Below, piece by piece: positions 9,341 to 20,728 of a stretch of 64,000 nt of DNA (the stretch's first letter is position 1; every line of letters starts with the position of its first letter). The notes under the pieces are model-generated. The model saw nothing but the letters and a program-made list of their open reading frames with translations, did no database searches and was not told the DNA's origin. Position numbers and translations under genes: made by a program. The DNA is taken from the NCBI GenBank assembly GCA_050084985.1, contig JBITNC010000002.1:4836001-4900000 (forward strand), in the 5' to 3' direction. The stretch is from Nageia nagi (taxonomy: Eukaryota; Pinophyta).

Positions 9341-12300
9341 TGATCATCCACATTAGAAATAAATTCAGTAAAATCACTAAAAAAAAATGATAAAAGAGGT
9401 GTTGAAAATAAAAGAAATAAATTAGTAAAAGTCACTTAATTTTGGATTAGAACATATAAAATAAGCAATTTGGACTTTTTAGAATCATTCTAAAACTTTG
9501 GGAGATCCAAAATTTTATTAAAATAGGATCCTGTTTAGTCCTATCAACTTGTGCAAGATTGTCATTGGTCTTGTTTGGAGCATATTTCAATCTAGGAGAA
9601 AATTAAGAGTTTCGACAATACCTCAAGGTTATTTGAGGATATTTAAAATCAATAGAAAGTCAATTTCAAAGCCTTAAAATCATTTAAAAATATGAGGTGA
9701 ATTAGATATAATCAAATATGTAAGATAAATATTATTTTATAGCAAACTATTTTTTAATGTTTATCAATATGGATAAATTGTATTAATAAAAAGTTAATTT
9801 TTAAATGAATTGAATTTTTTACAACAAAAGTATAACTTTGTGTGCAAAAAAAATGAGACTCCTTAAAAAAAATATTAAATATCTATGAAGAAGGAGGAAG
9901 AGGCAAAATAATCTACTTTCATTCCAAAAAATAACATGTTATTCTTAGAGAGTGTTAAGGGCATGTTACTTCTTTGGTATTTGTATTCACATGGGTTTTG
10001 GTGAGAATATTCTATTTGTGTTGTACTATTTGTTACCTGCTCAAAGGTCATACCCAATGTTAATAATTTCCCTTTTTTCAATATAATAATGAAATCTGAA
10101 AGATAGGGAATTATAATTTGCCTTACAAAAAATAGCATACAATATGCTATCCCTTCTCTCGATAAGAGTTGGATTACTTGTTAATCCTTCAAAGATGGGG
10201 CTTGGTCTTTCCTTCCTTAACATTTCCTCTACTAATGTTTTGTTGTGCTTGTAAAAATGTTATGGAATTTTTAGAGGTATGATTTTCTTTCTCTAGTTCT
10301 TGCTTGGTGTTGGGTGGGTGTAGTTTGGCCTACTTCCTCCTTACAAACATGAAATCCATTAATCTCTCATTCTTCTAAATCTATAACTTCCTTAGCAGAA
10401 TCCTTCCTCTTCTCATCTTTGTATTCCTTTTTGAATTCTATAGTAATAAAATTTTTCTTCTTTCTTGTTCGATTTTATATTCCTTTCTATGATTCATTCT
10501 TCTTTACATTCCCTTTTTCTTGAAAATCCCCCTTTTCTATGGTGCATTTAGCCATTCTAAATTCACGTATATCATATTTCTCTTCGAGTCTATTACTATA
10601 GTGGGATTATCATTTTCTAGATTTTGATTTTCCTCCATTGTCTTCTCTTCTTTAATCTCCTAATTATTCTTTTTAGTATTCTCTGATACCTTTTTCTTTT
10701 TCTTGGTTTTTGTTGAGACCCCTTTCTTTTCTGCTTTTTATTTTTTCCCTTATATTTTTGTTTTATATGGCTCCTTTTCTTGCTAGTTTTCTAGTTGGAC
10801 ACATCTTCTTTAGATTTTTGCACCTCTTTATATTTATCTTTTTGTGTTTTTTCTCCCTTTTTCCTACTCTCTTTTCCACTCTATTATGGAAAAAGGATTT
10901 TATTGCTGCTCTACTCCTTTATTTTTTCTTATCATGGAGATTCACATGGTCTTCTTCATTCTTAGGTGTAGGTTTCCTCTACTAGCTTTTCGGATCTTTC
11001 CAACATTTCCTTTTTTTGGTTCCTTTTTGCACTTTTTAAAACATGAGCCAAGGGGAAATCTTCTTCCTCATGAATCAGTCTCCTATGATTTTCTCTAGGT
11101 TGCTTTTCTAGTGCCATGTTATAAAATAATATTATAACAAATTGATACAAATGATCCTGAATTAATCTTATCTTGAATTTTTGAATAAATTTTTTCAAAG
11201 AGTAAAGGTAAAATAGGGAAAATTGACCTAGATATTACATTTGAAGTGATTTAGTAAGTTGAAGTGGAAAGTAAATACACCCTTATTCCTACCCTTAAGT
11301 GATACATAGTGCATTAGTTGTTTGGTGACTTCATCCCATGATATGTGCTTGTTCTTTCATACCATGTCTTGCATTTCATAATTTCATATCCTTTATTTTA
11401 AAGATTACCATCTCCTCCACTTTATTGATTTTTCTCTTTCTTTTTAACTCTTTACCCTCATCTCTCATTTGTATAGCCTCAAGAATGCTTTTTGTGGAGA
11501 ATTATGCCCTCAGTATACAATGCATTGGCCCTTATTCCATTGCCTTCCAATGACAACTAAAATTTTTCTAATATACTCATTACAAGCCTCCATAAAATAC
11601 TCCATAACTCCTTTGCATAATTCAGTCTAATTTTCCTTATCTCTCTTAGCTTCCTGCATTAAGTCTAGCTTTGTATGCTTTATGGCTCCCCCCATTTCAT
11701 ATCCTATAGTGAAATATGTATTTCCTTTCTAGTATGATATCACCTTATAACTCATCGAGCTCTTCTGTATGCAATCTATTAATTGTAGTGAAATATCATT
11801 AGTTGATGTGGTGTGTGATTATCCTTCATGACTCATTCTCCTGGATTGCTCTTTTCAATAGCCCAACGATTTCTTTTTACATGTTTCTACATCATATATG
11901 TTGTACTTTTTGATCATGGAAAGTATGACATAGAATCTTGAACAAGATCTACATTCATTTCCAATATCATATTCATTATGAATTGGTAATGTCATCTTTC
12001 CATATTTTTTCTTTTATTAAGGTTATCCATTTTATAACAAATTTATAATTTGTGAAAAATTATTTGGATATATTTTATAACAATAAGGGTATAAATTTGA
12101 ATAAAAATGAACAAGGCCCTTCATAGTTTTTAGATAAATTAAAATGATCTCATTCAAAGCATCATTTGGGATAGTATTATATTATTAGGATGTTGGCTCT
12201 ATAATATCATTATTAGAGTATGGTGTGGGTTTGTTTGAGCATACATAACCTAATCCTTAATCAAATAATAATTTCTTAGGTTATTTAATAATAATAGCTC

Positions 12301-12459
12301 AATTACTTAGATATGTGGGTAGTTGTGTTTCCTTAAATATCTATATACAGGATTAGTTATAATCATTTTATCACTATTAAGTTTTTTTTTCAACATATTC
12401 ACATCTTTAGGTTCCCACTTTTGAAGTGGTGGTGGCTATCATCCATGAAATCTACTATA
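9341..12459. other. Unassigned AT-rich region with strand-biased T-rich stretch
   Basis: From about 10,250 to 11,700 the + strand is very T/C-rich. Apparent hydrophobic open frames at 10,710-11,098 are a composition effect. On the - strand the same stretch reads as a K/E-rich, stop-interrupted sequence, possibly a decayed retroelement gag-like or other ORF, but no family motif is visible. I make no functional call. Confidence 0.4.
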
Positions 12460-12965
12460 TGTTGGAATGTATAATGCATTATTGTAAAGGTTTGTATTAA
12501 ATCTTCTATGTAAATTCACTAATACTTAAGGGTATCATTTGATACCTTAAGTATTTAAGTGAATATAATAATGTAACTTGTCCTACAATCCATGTCATGA
12601 GCATCCCCCTTGGGTAAAAGGATGTGCATGTCATGCATTTGTACATTAGATAAAAGGGTGATCCAAAGAGGGATTTTGGCCTATAAATAAAAGGCTCCCT
12701 CTTTGTGATTACACACCAATTGTGGAGTAAATTTATGCTATAGGATAGAAGTGTAGGAGTTGAGATTAGGAGGATTGTAAGAGAGTTGTATTTTTTATTG
12801 AAGTAAAGATCTAGTTAGTAGATGCACTCCTAGTTGGAGGAACAACTTTACATCTTGAGTTACTTTGTGAGATTGTCTTGTTTGTGAGTTTGTTAGATGT
12901 GAATTGAGAGCTTTCATGTGATCTTGGTAGTTTAAGATTGTTCTTGTTATAGTTCAATTCTTTCA
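12460..12965 (+). repeat. Copia 5' LTR
   Basis: It begins TGTTGGAATG and ends TTCTTTCA (TG...CA). It matches 20,729-21,191 almost base for base over long stretches such as 'ggatagaagtgtaggagttg'. A TATA-like box (TATAAATA, 12,682-12,689) lies where U3 should end. A long inverted repeat occupies 12,514-12,564 near its left end. Confidence 0.88.
12682..12689 (+). promoter_or_regulatory. LTR TATA box (TATAAATA)
   Basis: TATAAATA in the copia 5' LTR, within 'cctataaataaaagg'. Comparable boxes (CTATAAATAG) are present in the solo LTR at 17,670-18,127 and in the LTR at 54,857-55,324, both read on the - strand. This is the likely promoter core of the element. Confidence 0.55.
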
Positions 12966-12967
12966 TT

Positions 12968-12980
12968 TGGTATTAGAGCA
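12968..12980 (+). other. Primer binding site (initiator tRNA-Met type)
   Basis: TGGTATTAGAGCA starts two bases after the 5' LTR. It matches the common plant copia primer site TGGTATCAGAGC, complementary to the 3' end of initiator methionine tRNA, with one C-to-T change. Confidence 0.8.
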
Positions 12981-15620
12981 CCTTGGAAGCTCCTCTTCAC
13001 ATCCTTGGTGTGGAAGCTCTTCTTCTTGGGTTCATCTCTTCATTGTTGAGATAAAATTCAAGATAAGGTATAACCTCCTACATAAAATCTCCTTCATTTT
13101 GTCCTTGGCTTATTTCACTAATGATACTAACATATATTGAGTTATGTGTTAGCTAATTTTTTTTGAAAAATATGCCTAAAAATAGAAATATAATGTTTTT
13201 CAATTATACTAACCTCTAGTGAGCATGATGTTAATTTTTTTAAGAGATTAGTATATAAAAATTGCAATATTTCTTTATGCCATTTATTGTTGAATTAAAG
13301 AGGCAGCTCTCATTAAAATAATAATAAAATTGATGGGAAATTTATTTACTTTTATTTAAAGTTTGAGTTTTTTTCATTGTTGAGGGAGAAGAGCAATATT
13401 TTTTTACACTTTTATTCAAAGTTTGAATTTTTTTTAGAGTAATATTTTTTATATTAAAAAAAATAAACTTGTGGTCATCCTTGTAGACTCGCGGCCCCTA
13501 CCGCTTGGTCGCCCCTGCTACCTCCTCAGCACCATTACCTTGCAGCCTCCTAGCTGTCCCCATCACACCATCTCCCCCTTGGTAACCACACTATGGCCCT
13601 TGTGACCTCCTGGCTACCCTCACCACCTCTCATTCATGGCCCCTCCACCACTACTCCTATTTCCCATTCGTAGCCCCTCCATCGCTCACTATCAGCTCCA
13701 CTTTGTGACCTCCTATAGCCCCTTGGCCTAAGTCGCTTTGCCACTATTGCTCCCCGATCACTTTCACTCTGTGGCCCACCTATGTCGTTGCCACCCTTCC
13801 TCAGCCACAACCTCTTGCCCTCATAGACTCCTCACTTTCCCTTGCATGGTCTTCTCTTTGTTAACCGTTTGGTTCTTTTTTTTATCTCTTTAACCCTCTT
13901 CAACCTTTTTTTAAGTTTTTAAAAATAATACACCTACCACTCCATTTAAGTTTTTTTTTTTGTAGATGACCTTTTTTCTTCTTGCAAGCAACATTTATTG
14001 CAAAGTTTTTTAAATTGGTAATGGATGTCTATATGCCTTCTTTTTTCTCTCTAATGGTTGTCCTACATATTTAATTCTCTGACTTGAGGTAGAGTAAGTA
14101 TCAAAAGCAAATGATGGAGTATTTATTTCCTTGTTTACTTGGAGGATATTTTTAAGGCATTTTTTTGGAGCTAAAATTATTAATGACTTGATAATATATT
14201 TAGTACTTCTTTTTACCTTAAAAAGAGGGGATATGAATGTTTTTTATTTGAAGGATTTTTTGCATGCTAAAAGTACTTAAATAGTTAAATGTGAAATTTT
14301 TTTACTTTGGTAAAAATACATTTTTAGTACTTACATTAAAATTGCAAATGCTTATAAAAAGGAATTTTTTTACTAAGTTATTAAAAGTATTTCTTTTATC
14401 TCTAATGGAGGAGGAGCTAATTCCTTTTTTTTAATACTTGGAAGATAATTTTTTAGCATGCAAGTATTTTTCTTGACATTCTTTCCTTAGTTAAAATTCT
14501 AAGGTAAAACTAGTATGCTATCTTTAGGGATAAATCTTTAAGCAAAAAGGGGGGAATTTGTATAAATTTTTACTTAAATTTTTATCTAGATATTGCATGT
14601 CTATCTTTCTAAAATACTTATGCAAATTAATAGGATGATACATGCTCCTTACTTATTGTTTTTTAAGTTAAAAGATGCATGCTAAGTATTGATCTTTATT
14701 TCTTATGCAAAGTTAATGAATGAACTTATGCAAATTGTGGAAATAATGCTTGCATCTTTAAGTGTTTATATTTTGATAAAATTTCGTATGCAAAGTTAAG
14801 AATGGACTTATGCAAATTATAGACTTATGTAAAGATGTCATTTAGGGGTTGGTAAACAAAACCCATTGGACACTTAGTTATTGAATGGATGATGTTTTTA
14901 ACTTATGCTCTTTTATTTCATATTTTATACTTTGATTTATTTACTTATGCAAACAAAAATGCAAATTGATATGAGCAACCCCCTAAAATGAACACATTCG
15001 TACGTACATTCCGCAACATGACTTGTTTGGGGAGCCATGAGGTGACAATAGGTAGACTGGAGTCTTTAAGTTCGATGATCCAAGTGGTGAAAAGTTTGTA
15101 CTTCTTAATTACCCTTAAGTCCTCTGTTGGTCTGAACATAACTCTATTAGGTGGATAGGCATGTATGTAGTGATACCACATGTCTATACATCCATTCAGA
15201 GATTATCCTGATAACCTAGGAGAAAAACTTGAAACCTAATCAAGATTAATAATTTGGTCAATTCAATAAACATCGAAACCTTAGAAAATAGCTAGCACTT
15301 CTCTTTGTAAGAGTATATTGTTGTCCAAGGGGAACTAGTTGAGGATTGGTAGTACTTGGGCTTCTCTTATATGGGCATCCAAGTGAAAGTCTAATTTTAT
15401 ACAAGAAAATAAGCCTCAACAATATCACTCTACATCTACATTTCTTGAGATGAGAAATGTATTTGGGTACATGGGTTAGTATTTGAATTGTAAAACATTT
15501 GCATTTGTGAATCAAATCAAGCATGTATTTAGTGTTAAATGTAACATGTATTATTTAACATTTAATATTGTTTATTGAAACCATATGCTTATTATTTCAC
15601 ATATTTGTGTAGCAAATAGG
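12981..15620 (+). other. Copia 5' leader, unusually long, with a C-rich island
   Basis: About 2.6 kb without recognisable coding sequence lies between the PBS and gag. It contains a C-rich, G-poor island at about 13,485-13,850 ('ggcccctccaccac'-like words). An imperfect ~84-bp duplication follows at about 14,699-14,860, with repeated 'cttatgcaaa' words. No internal LTR edges were found, so I cannot say whether the island was inserted later. Confidence 0.5.
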
Positions 15621-15629
15621 AGAATCCTT

Positions 15630-16552
15630 TTTACTCAAATATATTCTTGATGGTTCCAACTATGGGATTTGGGAACCATAGATAAGAGTTGAATTGTAGG
15701 TAAGGAAGCTATGGTAAATAGTGAATGAGAACATGGTACCTCCTACAGATGAGAAGTTACTAGAAGCTTTCAACACAAAGAATGAGTTGGCAACCTCCAT
15801 GATTTACCATACAATTTTAGATGATGTGCTCCTGATGATATCCTCTTCAACCTTAGTAAAAGAAGCATGGGATAAGCTAAAGCAAATCTACCTTAGTTCA
15901 AAATTTTTAAGAAGGTTTACCATTCTCTAAAAATTACTTCAATCTTATCAAGGGGAAGATGAAAATGTGGCTAGCTATCTACTTGAACAAAATCATTGAC
16001 CTAAAGATCCAACTTGTTCCTTGTGGGTGTAATTGGATCAATAATGAGTTCATGGTCTTCATCATTCTTCAAAGCCTCTCTTCAAAGTTTAGAAACTTTG
16101 TAACTGTTATGAAAATAAGGCTTGATGATGAAGAAGAATTCATCTCCTTTGAGAACCTTTCAAGGCATCTATTGAAGCATGAGAAAAATTTTAACAATAA
16201 AGGGTTGATTTCTTCTCCTAAATATAATAACATTGCTCTTGGAGCAACCAAAACTCCTTTCAAGAAGAAGTTCAACGATCAAAAGAAATCTTATCCTTCT
16301 TCCTCCAAAAAGTTTGAAAAAAAAGGTAATAGCTACAACAGCAACAGGAACAACAACAACCACAGTAACAAGAACAACAACAACCACAATAGTAAGAATA
16401 ATAGCAACAATAATCATTTCAAGCAAAAAGATAGAAAAGGTAAAGAAAACACTTCTTATCCTAAGAAAAAGTTTGATAGTAATTGTAACTATTATGGCAT
16501 TCAAGGTCATAAAGAAATTGATTGCTACAAAAAAAAGAGAGAAAAAGAATAA
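15630..16552 (+). pseudogene. Copia gag (UBN2-type) with damaged zinc knuckle
   Basis: The gag start is recognisable as ILDGSNYGIWE at about 15,640-15,675. A capsid-like region follows (NENMVPPTDEKLLEAFNTK, then KEAWDKLKQIYLSS). After a stop and frameshift comes ENVASYLNKIIDLKIQL, then an Asn-rich linker (SNRNNNNHSNKNNNNHN). The C-terminal knuckle reads CNYYGIQGHKEIDC, so the second cysteine of C-x2-C-x4-H-x4-C is tyrosine. Gag would form the particle and bind RNA. This copy is not functional. Confidence 0.8.
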
Positions 16553-16649
16553 AGAAAATGGAAATGTAAAGAACTACAAAGGAAAGAAAAATACTCATGC
16601 TAGTTTTGCTATGATGCTCTACTCCATTTCTTATTCTTTTTCATCAGAA

Positions 16650-17669
16650 TAGATTATTGAATCTGGTTGCACTAATCACCAATGCTTTGAAAAGAAAAAG
16701 TTTAATAACTTTCATAAGTATAATAAGGATGCAGTTGTGATAGGTGATAACTCTACCCTTGAAGTTCAAGGAATTGGGAGTGTGCTGATTCATGAAAAGG
16801 TTCTTGAAAATGTTCTCTATATTCCTAAGTTAAGGATGAACCTTCTCTCCATGATCTAAGTTGTTAGAAAAGGGTACTATTTTGAGTTTGACTCTCAATC
16901 CTAGTGCATTAAGAAAGGACTTACCGCTTTGGTTAAAGGATCAGTGAAAGATAACCTCTACATTGTGGATCAAGTTCTATCAAAGATATGTATTACTTCT
17001 AGTGTGTGTTCTAAAGGTAATATTTGGCACCATAATTTAGGGCATCTCAACCATAAGAGTATTCAAGTCATGAAAGACCAAGAACTTATGGAAGGTTTGC
17101 CTTCAATTTCTCCTTCGATTGGTCTATGCGAGAAGTGCATTCTTGGCAAAATGCATAGATAAAAATTTTAAAAAATTAAGGTAACAAGAGCATCTCAACC
17201 TTTTCAACTTGTGCATTCAGATTTGATGAGCTCATTTTAGACTAAGTTTCTTGGAGGAGCATCTTACATATTAACCTTCGTTGATGACTTTAGTAGGATA
17301 ACCTTTAGGTATCTACTTGAGCACAAGGATCAAACCTTTGAGAGTTTTAAGATTTTTAAGGCTTTGTTGAGAATCAAACTAACCTTAAAATTAAGATGTT
17401 AAGATCAGATAATGGAAAAGAATATAACAATAATGAGTTCAATTACTATTATGCTAAGTATAGAATCAAGAGGTAGTTTACAATTCCATACACTCCTCAA
17501 TAGAACGGTGTTATTGAAAAGAAAAATAGAACAATTATGGAAATGGCTAGATGCATGTTGGGTAATTTTTCTAAATTCTTATGGGGTGAAGCTATGAGCA
17601 CTAATATTTACACCTTGAATAGGTGTCTCACAAAAGTCATTCAAAGTAAAACTCCTTTTGAGGCATGGT
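16650..17669 (+). pseudogene. Copia protease and integrase, left part
   Basis: IIESGCTNHQCFEKK corresponds to the protease box WI-DSG-CTNHM with Asp changed to Glu. GDNSTLEVQGIGSVLIHEK and LYIPKLRMNLLS follow, then the GAG-pre-integrase/HHCC zinc finger (HHNLGHLNHKSIQVM ... CEKCILGKMHR). The integrase core follows with LVHSDLM and FVDDFSRITFRYLLEHKDQT near 17,280-17,330. Stops and frameshifts interrupt it. It is cut at 17,669 by the solo LTR and continues at 18,128. Confidence 0.82.
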
Positions 17670-18127
17670 TGAAGGAATTAGACCTACTCTAATTCTCAAG
17701 GTCCAAGACTAGGAAACTCAATCATACACAAGATAACACAAATATAATGTGGTTCCTCCCTCCTTAGGAGTACATCCACAACTAGTTCTCTATTCTTAAT
17801 CTATGCACCTCTTACAACAATTCTCTTCCTCTCCTACACAACTAGTAGAGTAATCTTACTCCAAAAACTTAGTTATGTTACAAGAGGAGAGCCCTCTATT
17901 TATAGCTTGAGAGCACCTCCCTAACCTCCCTTTAACCCAAGGGTAAGGTTAGGGTTACAATAAATGTATCACCTAACTTTAACCTACCAACTAACCACAT
18001 GGTAAAGTCAAAGTCTACATAATAAAGAATTCAATTAATCCCTTAAGGTATCTACATATCCTTTAAGTGATTAATTGAATTTACAAGGAGTTTAGATATT
18101 CACAATATTTCATTACAATTTCTAACA
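17670..18127 (-). mobile_element. Solo LTR inserted in the copia integrase
   Basis: On the - strand it starts TGTTAGAAATTG and ends AATTCCTTCA. The + flanks are ATGGT (17,665-17,669) and ATGTT (18,128-18,132), a near-perfect 5-bp target duplication. Host integrase coding resumes directly afterwards. It holds a CTATAAATAG box and a long imperfect hairpin (18,028-18,081). It is a diverged relative of the host's own LTR. The absence of internal sequence suggests LTR-LTR recombination. Confidence 0.8.
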
Positions 18128-20046
18128 ATGTTCAGGAAAAAAACTTAATATTTTTCAACTTAGGGTGTTTGGTTGTGAAGCATTCTCCTACATTATTTTT
18201 GAGAAAAGAAAGAAGTTGGATAAAAGAGCTAAAAAATGCATATTTGTGAGTTATGACAATCAACATAGAGGCTACAGGCTCTACTCTCCAACCTATAAAT
18301 TAGTCTTCATTTCAAGGGATGTAAAGTTGAATGAACTTCTTGAAGAATCTACTTCTAACGAGGATGTTGATGATCTACAGGACTTTTTAGTTGCTCTTAG
18401 TTGGTTGGATATTGATGTAGATAAGTCACCTAAGGAATAAAATTCTACAACACAAAGGGTAATAAGGAGCATGACCTTGAACAAATTCTTAATTACCAAG
18501 ATTGGCAACCATAAGCCTTCAACCTTCAAAGAAGTTTCTAAGCACGAGTGCTGGATGGAAGCCATGAAAGTGGAGTATTAGATGCTTATGAAAAATAAAA
18601 CTTGGGACTTGGTTCCTTATCCCAATAAAAAGAATGTAATTGGTAATAAGTGGATCTACAAGGTCAAGTTCAATTCGGTTGGAGATATTGAGAAATACAT
18701 ACAAGATAAGGTTAGTAGCTAAAAGTTTTGCTCAAAAATATGATGTAGATTATGAGAAAACCTTTGCTCCCATGGCAAAGATGCCTACTGTGAGAGTCAT
18801 CCTTCTCTTTCTATAGCTCAAGGATGGAAAGTTTTTCAACTTGATGTCAAAAGTGCATTTCTCAATGGTGACTTAGATGTGGAAATTTTCATGAATCAAC
18901 CATAAGGGTTTATTATAGAAGGAAAAAAATCCTTTGTGTACAAGCTAAAGAAGTCATTGTATGGACTTAAGGAAGTACCTAAAGCTTGGTATAGAAATAT
19001 TTTAGACTACTTTGTAAACATTGGTTTCTCTAAGTATTTTTCTAACTCTGATCTATATTTGCTCAATCAAGGAAAAGATGTGGTCTTGATTCTCCTTTAT
19101 GTGGATGATCTTTTGATTACTATAAACAATGATGAAATCATTCAAGAGTGCATATCCAAACTTCAAGTAACATTTGAAATGATTGATCTTGGTCTCTTGC
19201 ACTATTATCTTAGAATGAAAGTGTATCAATACAAAGATTATACTTACCTCAATCAATCTAAGTGTATATTAGATATCTTACAAAAGATTGGAATGGAGGA
19301 GTGTAGATATGCTACAATCCCAATCTCTCCTCGAATCACTATTTCTCTAAGCTCCACCTCTCAGTTAGTTGATGTTATAGCTTACAAGTAATTAATTGGT
19401 AGTCTTATATATTTGACTATATCTAGGCCAGATATTATCTTTGCAATAAATCTAATAGCATGATTCATGCAAAAACCTTATGTTGAGCACCTCAATATTG
19501 TTAAGCAAATCTTGAGGTATGTTATAGGGACTAAGGATCTTGCTCTCAAGTATTCCAAATTGCCCTCATTTTTTCTCTTTGGATTCTCAAATTCTAACTA
19601 TGGGGGAGATAGAAATGATAGCGTATGTGATTAGCATTGGTTCAGGTGTTATCTCTTAGGCTTCCAAGAAGCAGCCTAATGTTTCTCTTTCCACCATAAA
19701 AGTTAAATATCATGCCATGTCTGTTGTAGCCCAGGAAGCCATTTGGCTAAGGCATCTCTTGAAATAAATTGGGTATGAGCAAGGTGGCTCATATTTGATC
19801 TTTTTAAATAATCAGTTGACTATTTCTTTGGCTAAGAATCCAATGTTTCATCAGAGAATAACATGTGAAAATCTTTACCTATTTTATCAAGGAGAAGGTT
19901 CTTGATGGCATCATACACCTGGAGTATTGTCCATCCACCTTGAACTTCATTGATTTGTTCACCAAGCCCCTCTTGGAAGCTCAATTCTATAATCTTAAAT
20001 ATGTTATTAGGTTAGTGAAGTTGCCCTCAAGGGGGAGTGAAATTTG
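18128..20046 (+). pseudogene. Copia integrase end, reverse transcriptase and RNase H
   Basis: The integrase tail reads LRVFGCEAFSYIIFEKR, then KKCIFVSYDNQHRGYRLY. RT begins near 18,620 ([14 protein letters not shown]) and continues with QLDVKSAFLNGDLDVEIFM. Next come VYKLKKSLYGLKE and the catalytic LYVDDLLIT box (about 19,098-19,124), which keeps both aspartates. RNase H follows to the characteristic end (LEYCPSTLNFIDLFTKPL, about 19,918-19,970). The longest unbroken stretch is 18,936-19,391. Stops elsewhere (for example at 18,903 and 19,389) show it is dead. Confidence 0.85.
20029..20038 (+). other. Internal polypurine tract after pol
   Basis: AAGGGGGAGTG-like purine tract directly after the RNase H end. 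In many copia elements this motif abuts the 3' LTR, but here the LTR starts about 690 bp later. The related copy on the other strand keeps a decayed version near 56,040-56,055. Confidence 0.45.
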
Positions 20047-20728
20047 AATTCTTGTATTGAATTTAGGTTTTTGATGACAATTTCATCCTTGGGAGGATTT
20101 TGTGTTGTATAGTGTTGATTTAGTTGTACATCTTTGTGTTAAGTTTGCTTTGCATAAGAAACTTGTTTTAAAATTGGCCAATCTTGCACTATTCAATTAT
20201 CCATGTGTGAAGAACTCTTATGTGTCTTTTGGCACTGTTCAGTTATCCATATGTGAGGAACTTGTATGTGCATGCTCTATTTTGTAATGATAATCAACAC
20301 ATGTTTTATATACAACAGGTGACTATAAGTTTTATGGCATGGCATCTTCATGATGACTTATAGTGTACAATTGATCAGTTCATGATGGTATTTGTGTGAT
20401 TCATCTATCTTTGTTGATATGAATATGATGCATCTAACTAATCTTGTTATTTGAGCTACTTATGACTTGCAAGTTCCTTTGAGATAGCAGGTTACTTACC
20501 TTAGGTATGCAGGCTCTTGGAGACTCTTCATGATTTCCAATTGGATTACTACTTTATGTATATTGAAATCAATTATGGTTAATGATTGTATTTGTCAAAG
20601 TAGTGAGTCTCAAACTAGATCTTTCTTACTTCACAACTAAGTAAAAAAAGTTCTCATCTCTTTTGTATCTGTTTGGAGGAGAACTCTCTTACTTTCTCTT
20701 CTTCTTCTCTCTTATTCGCTCTATCCCA
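20047..20728 (+). other. Copia 3' non-coding segment
   Basis: About 680 bp between pol and the 3' LTR, shared with the - strand copia copy (55,330-56,040), so it belongs to the family. It contains a ~40-bp direct repeat ('caNttatccatNtgtga...aact' at about 20,195-20,225 and 20,238-20,265) that is also doubled in the other copy. No ORF. Confidence 0.7.

Noticed and set aside
10710-11098. Hydrophobic open frames suggesting a membrane protein
   Set aside because: The stretch is T/C-rich low-complexity DNA. Two overlapping frames give the same Phe/Leu-rich composition, with no start context or family motif.
16169-16652. Long frames overlapping the copia gag in other frames
   Set aside because: They are shadows of the Asn-rich AAC/AAT repeat in gag and show Thr/Ile or Val/Ile composition only.
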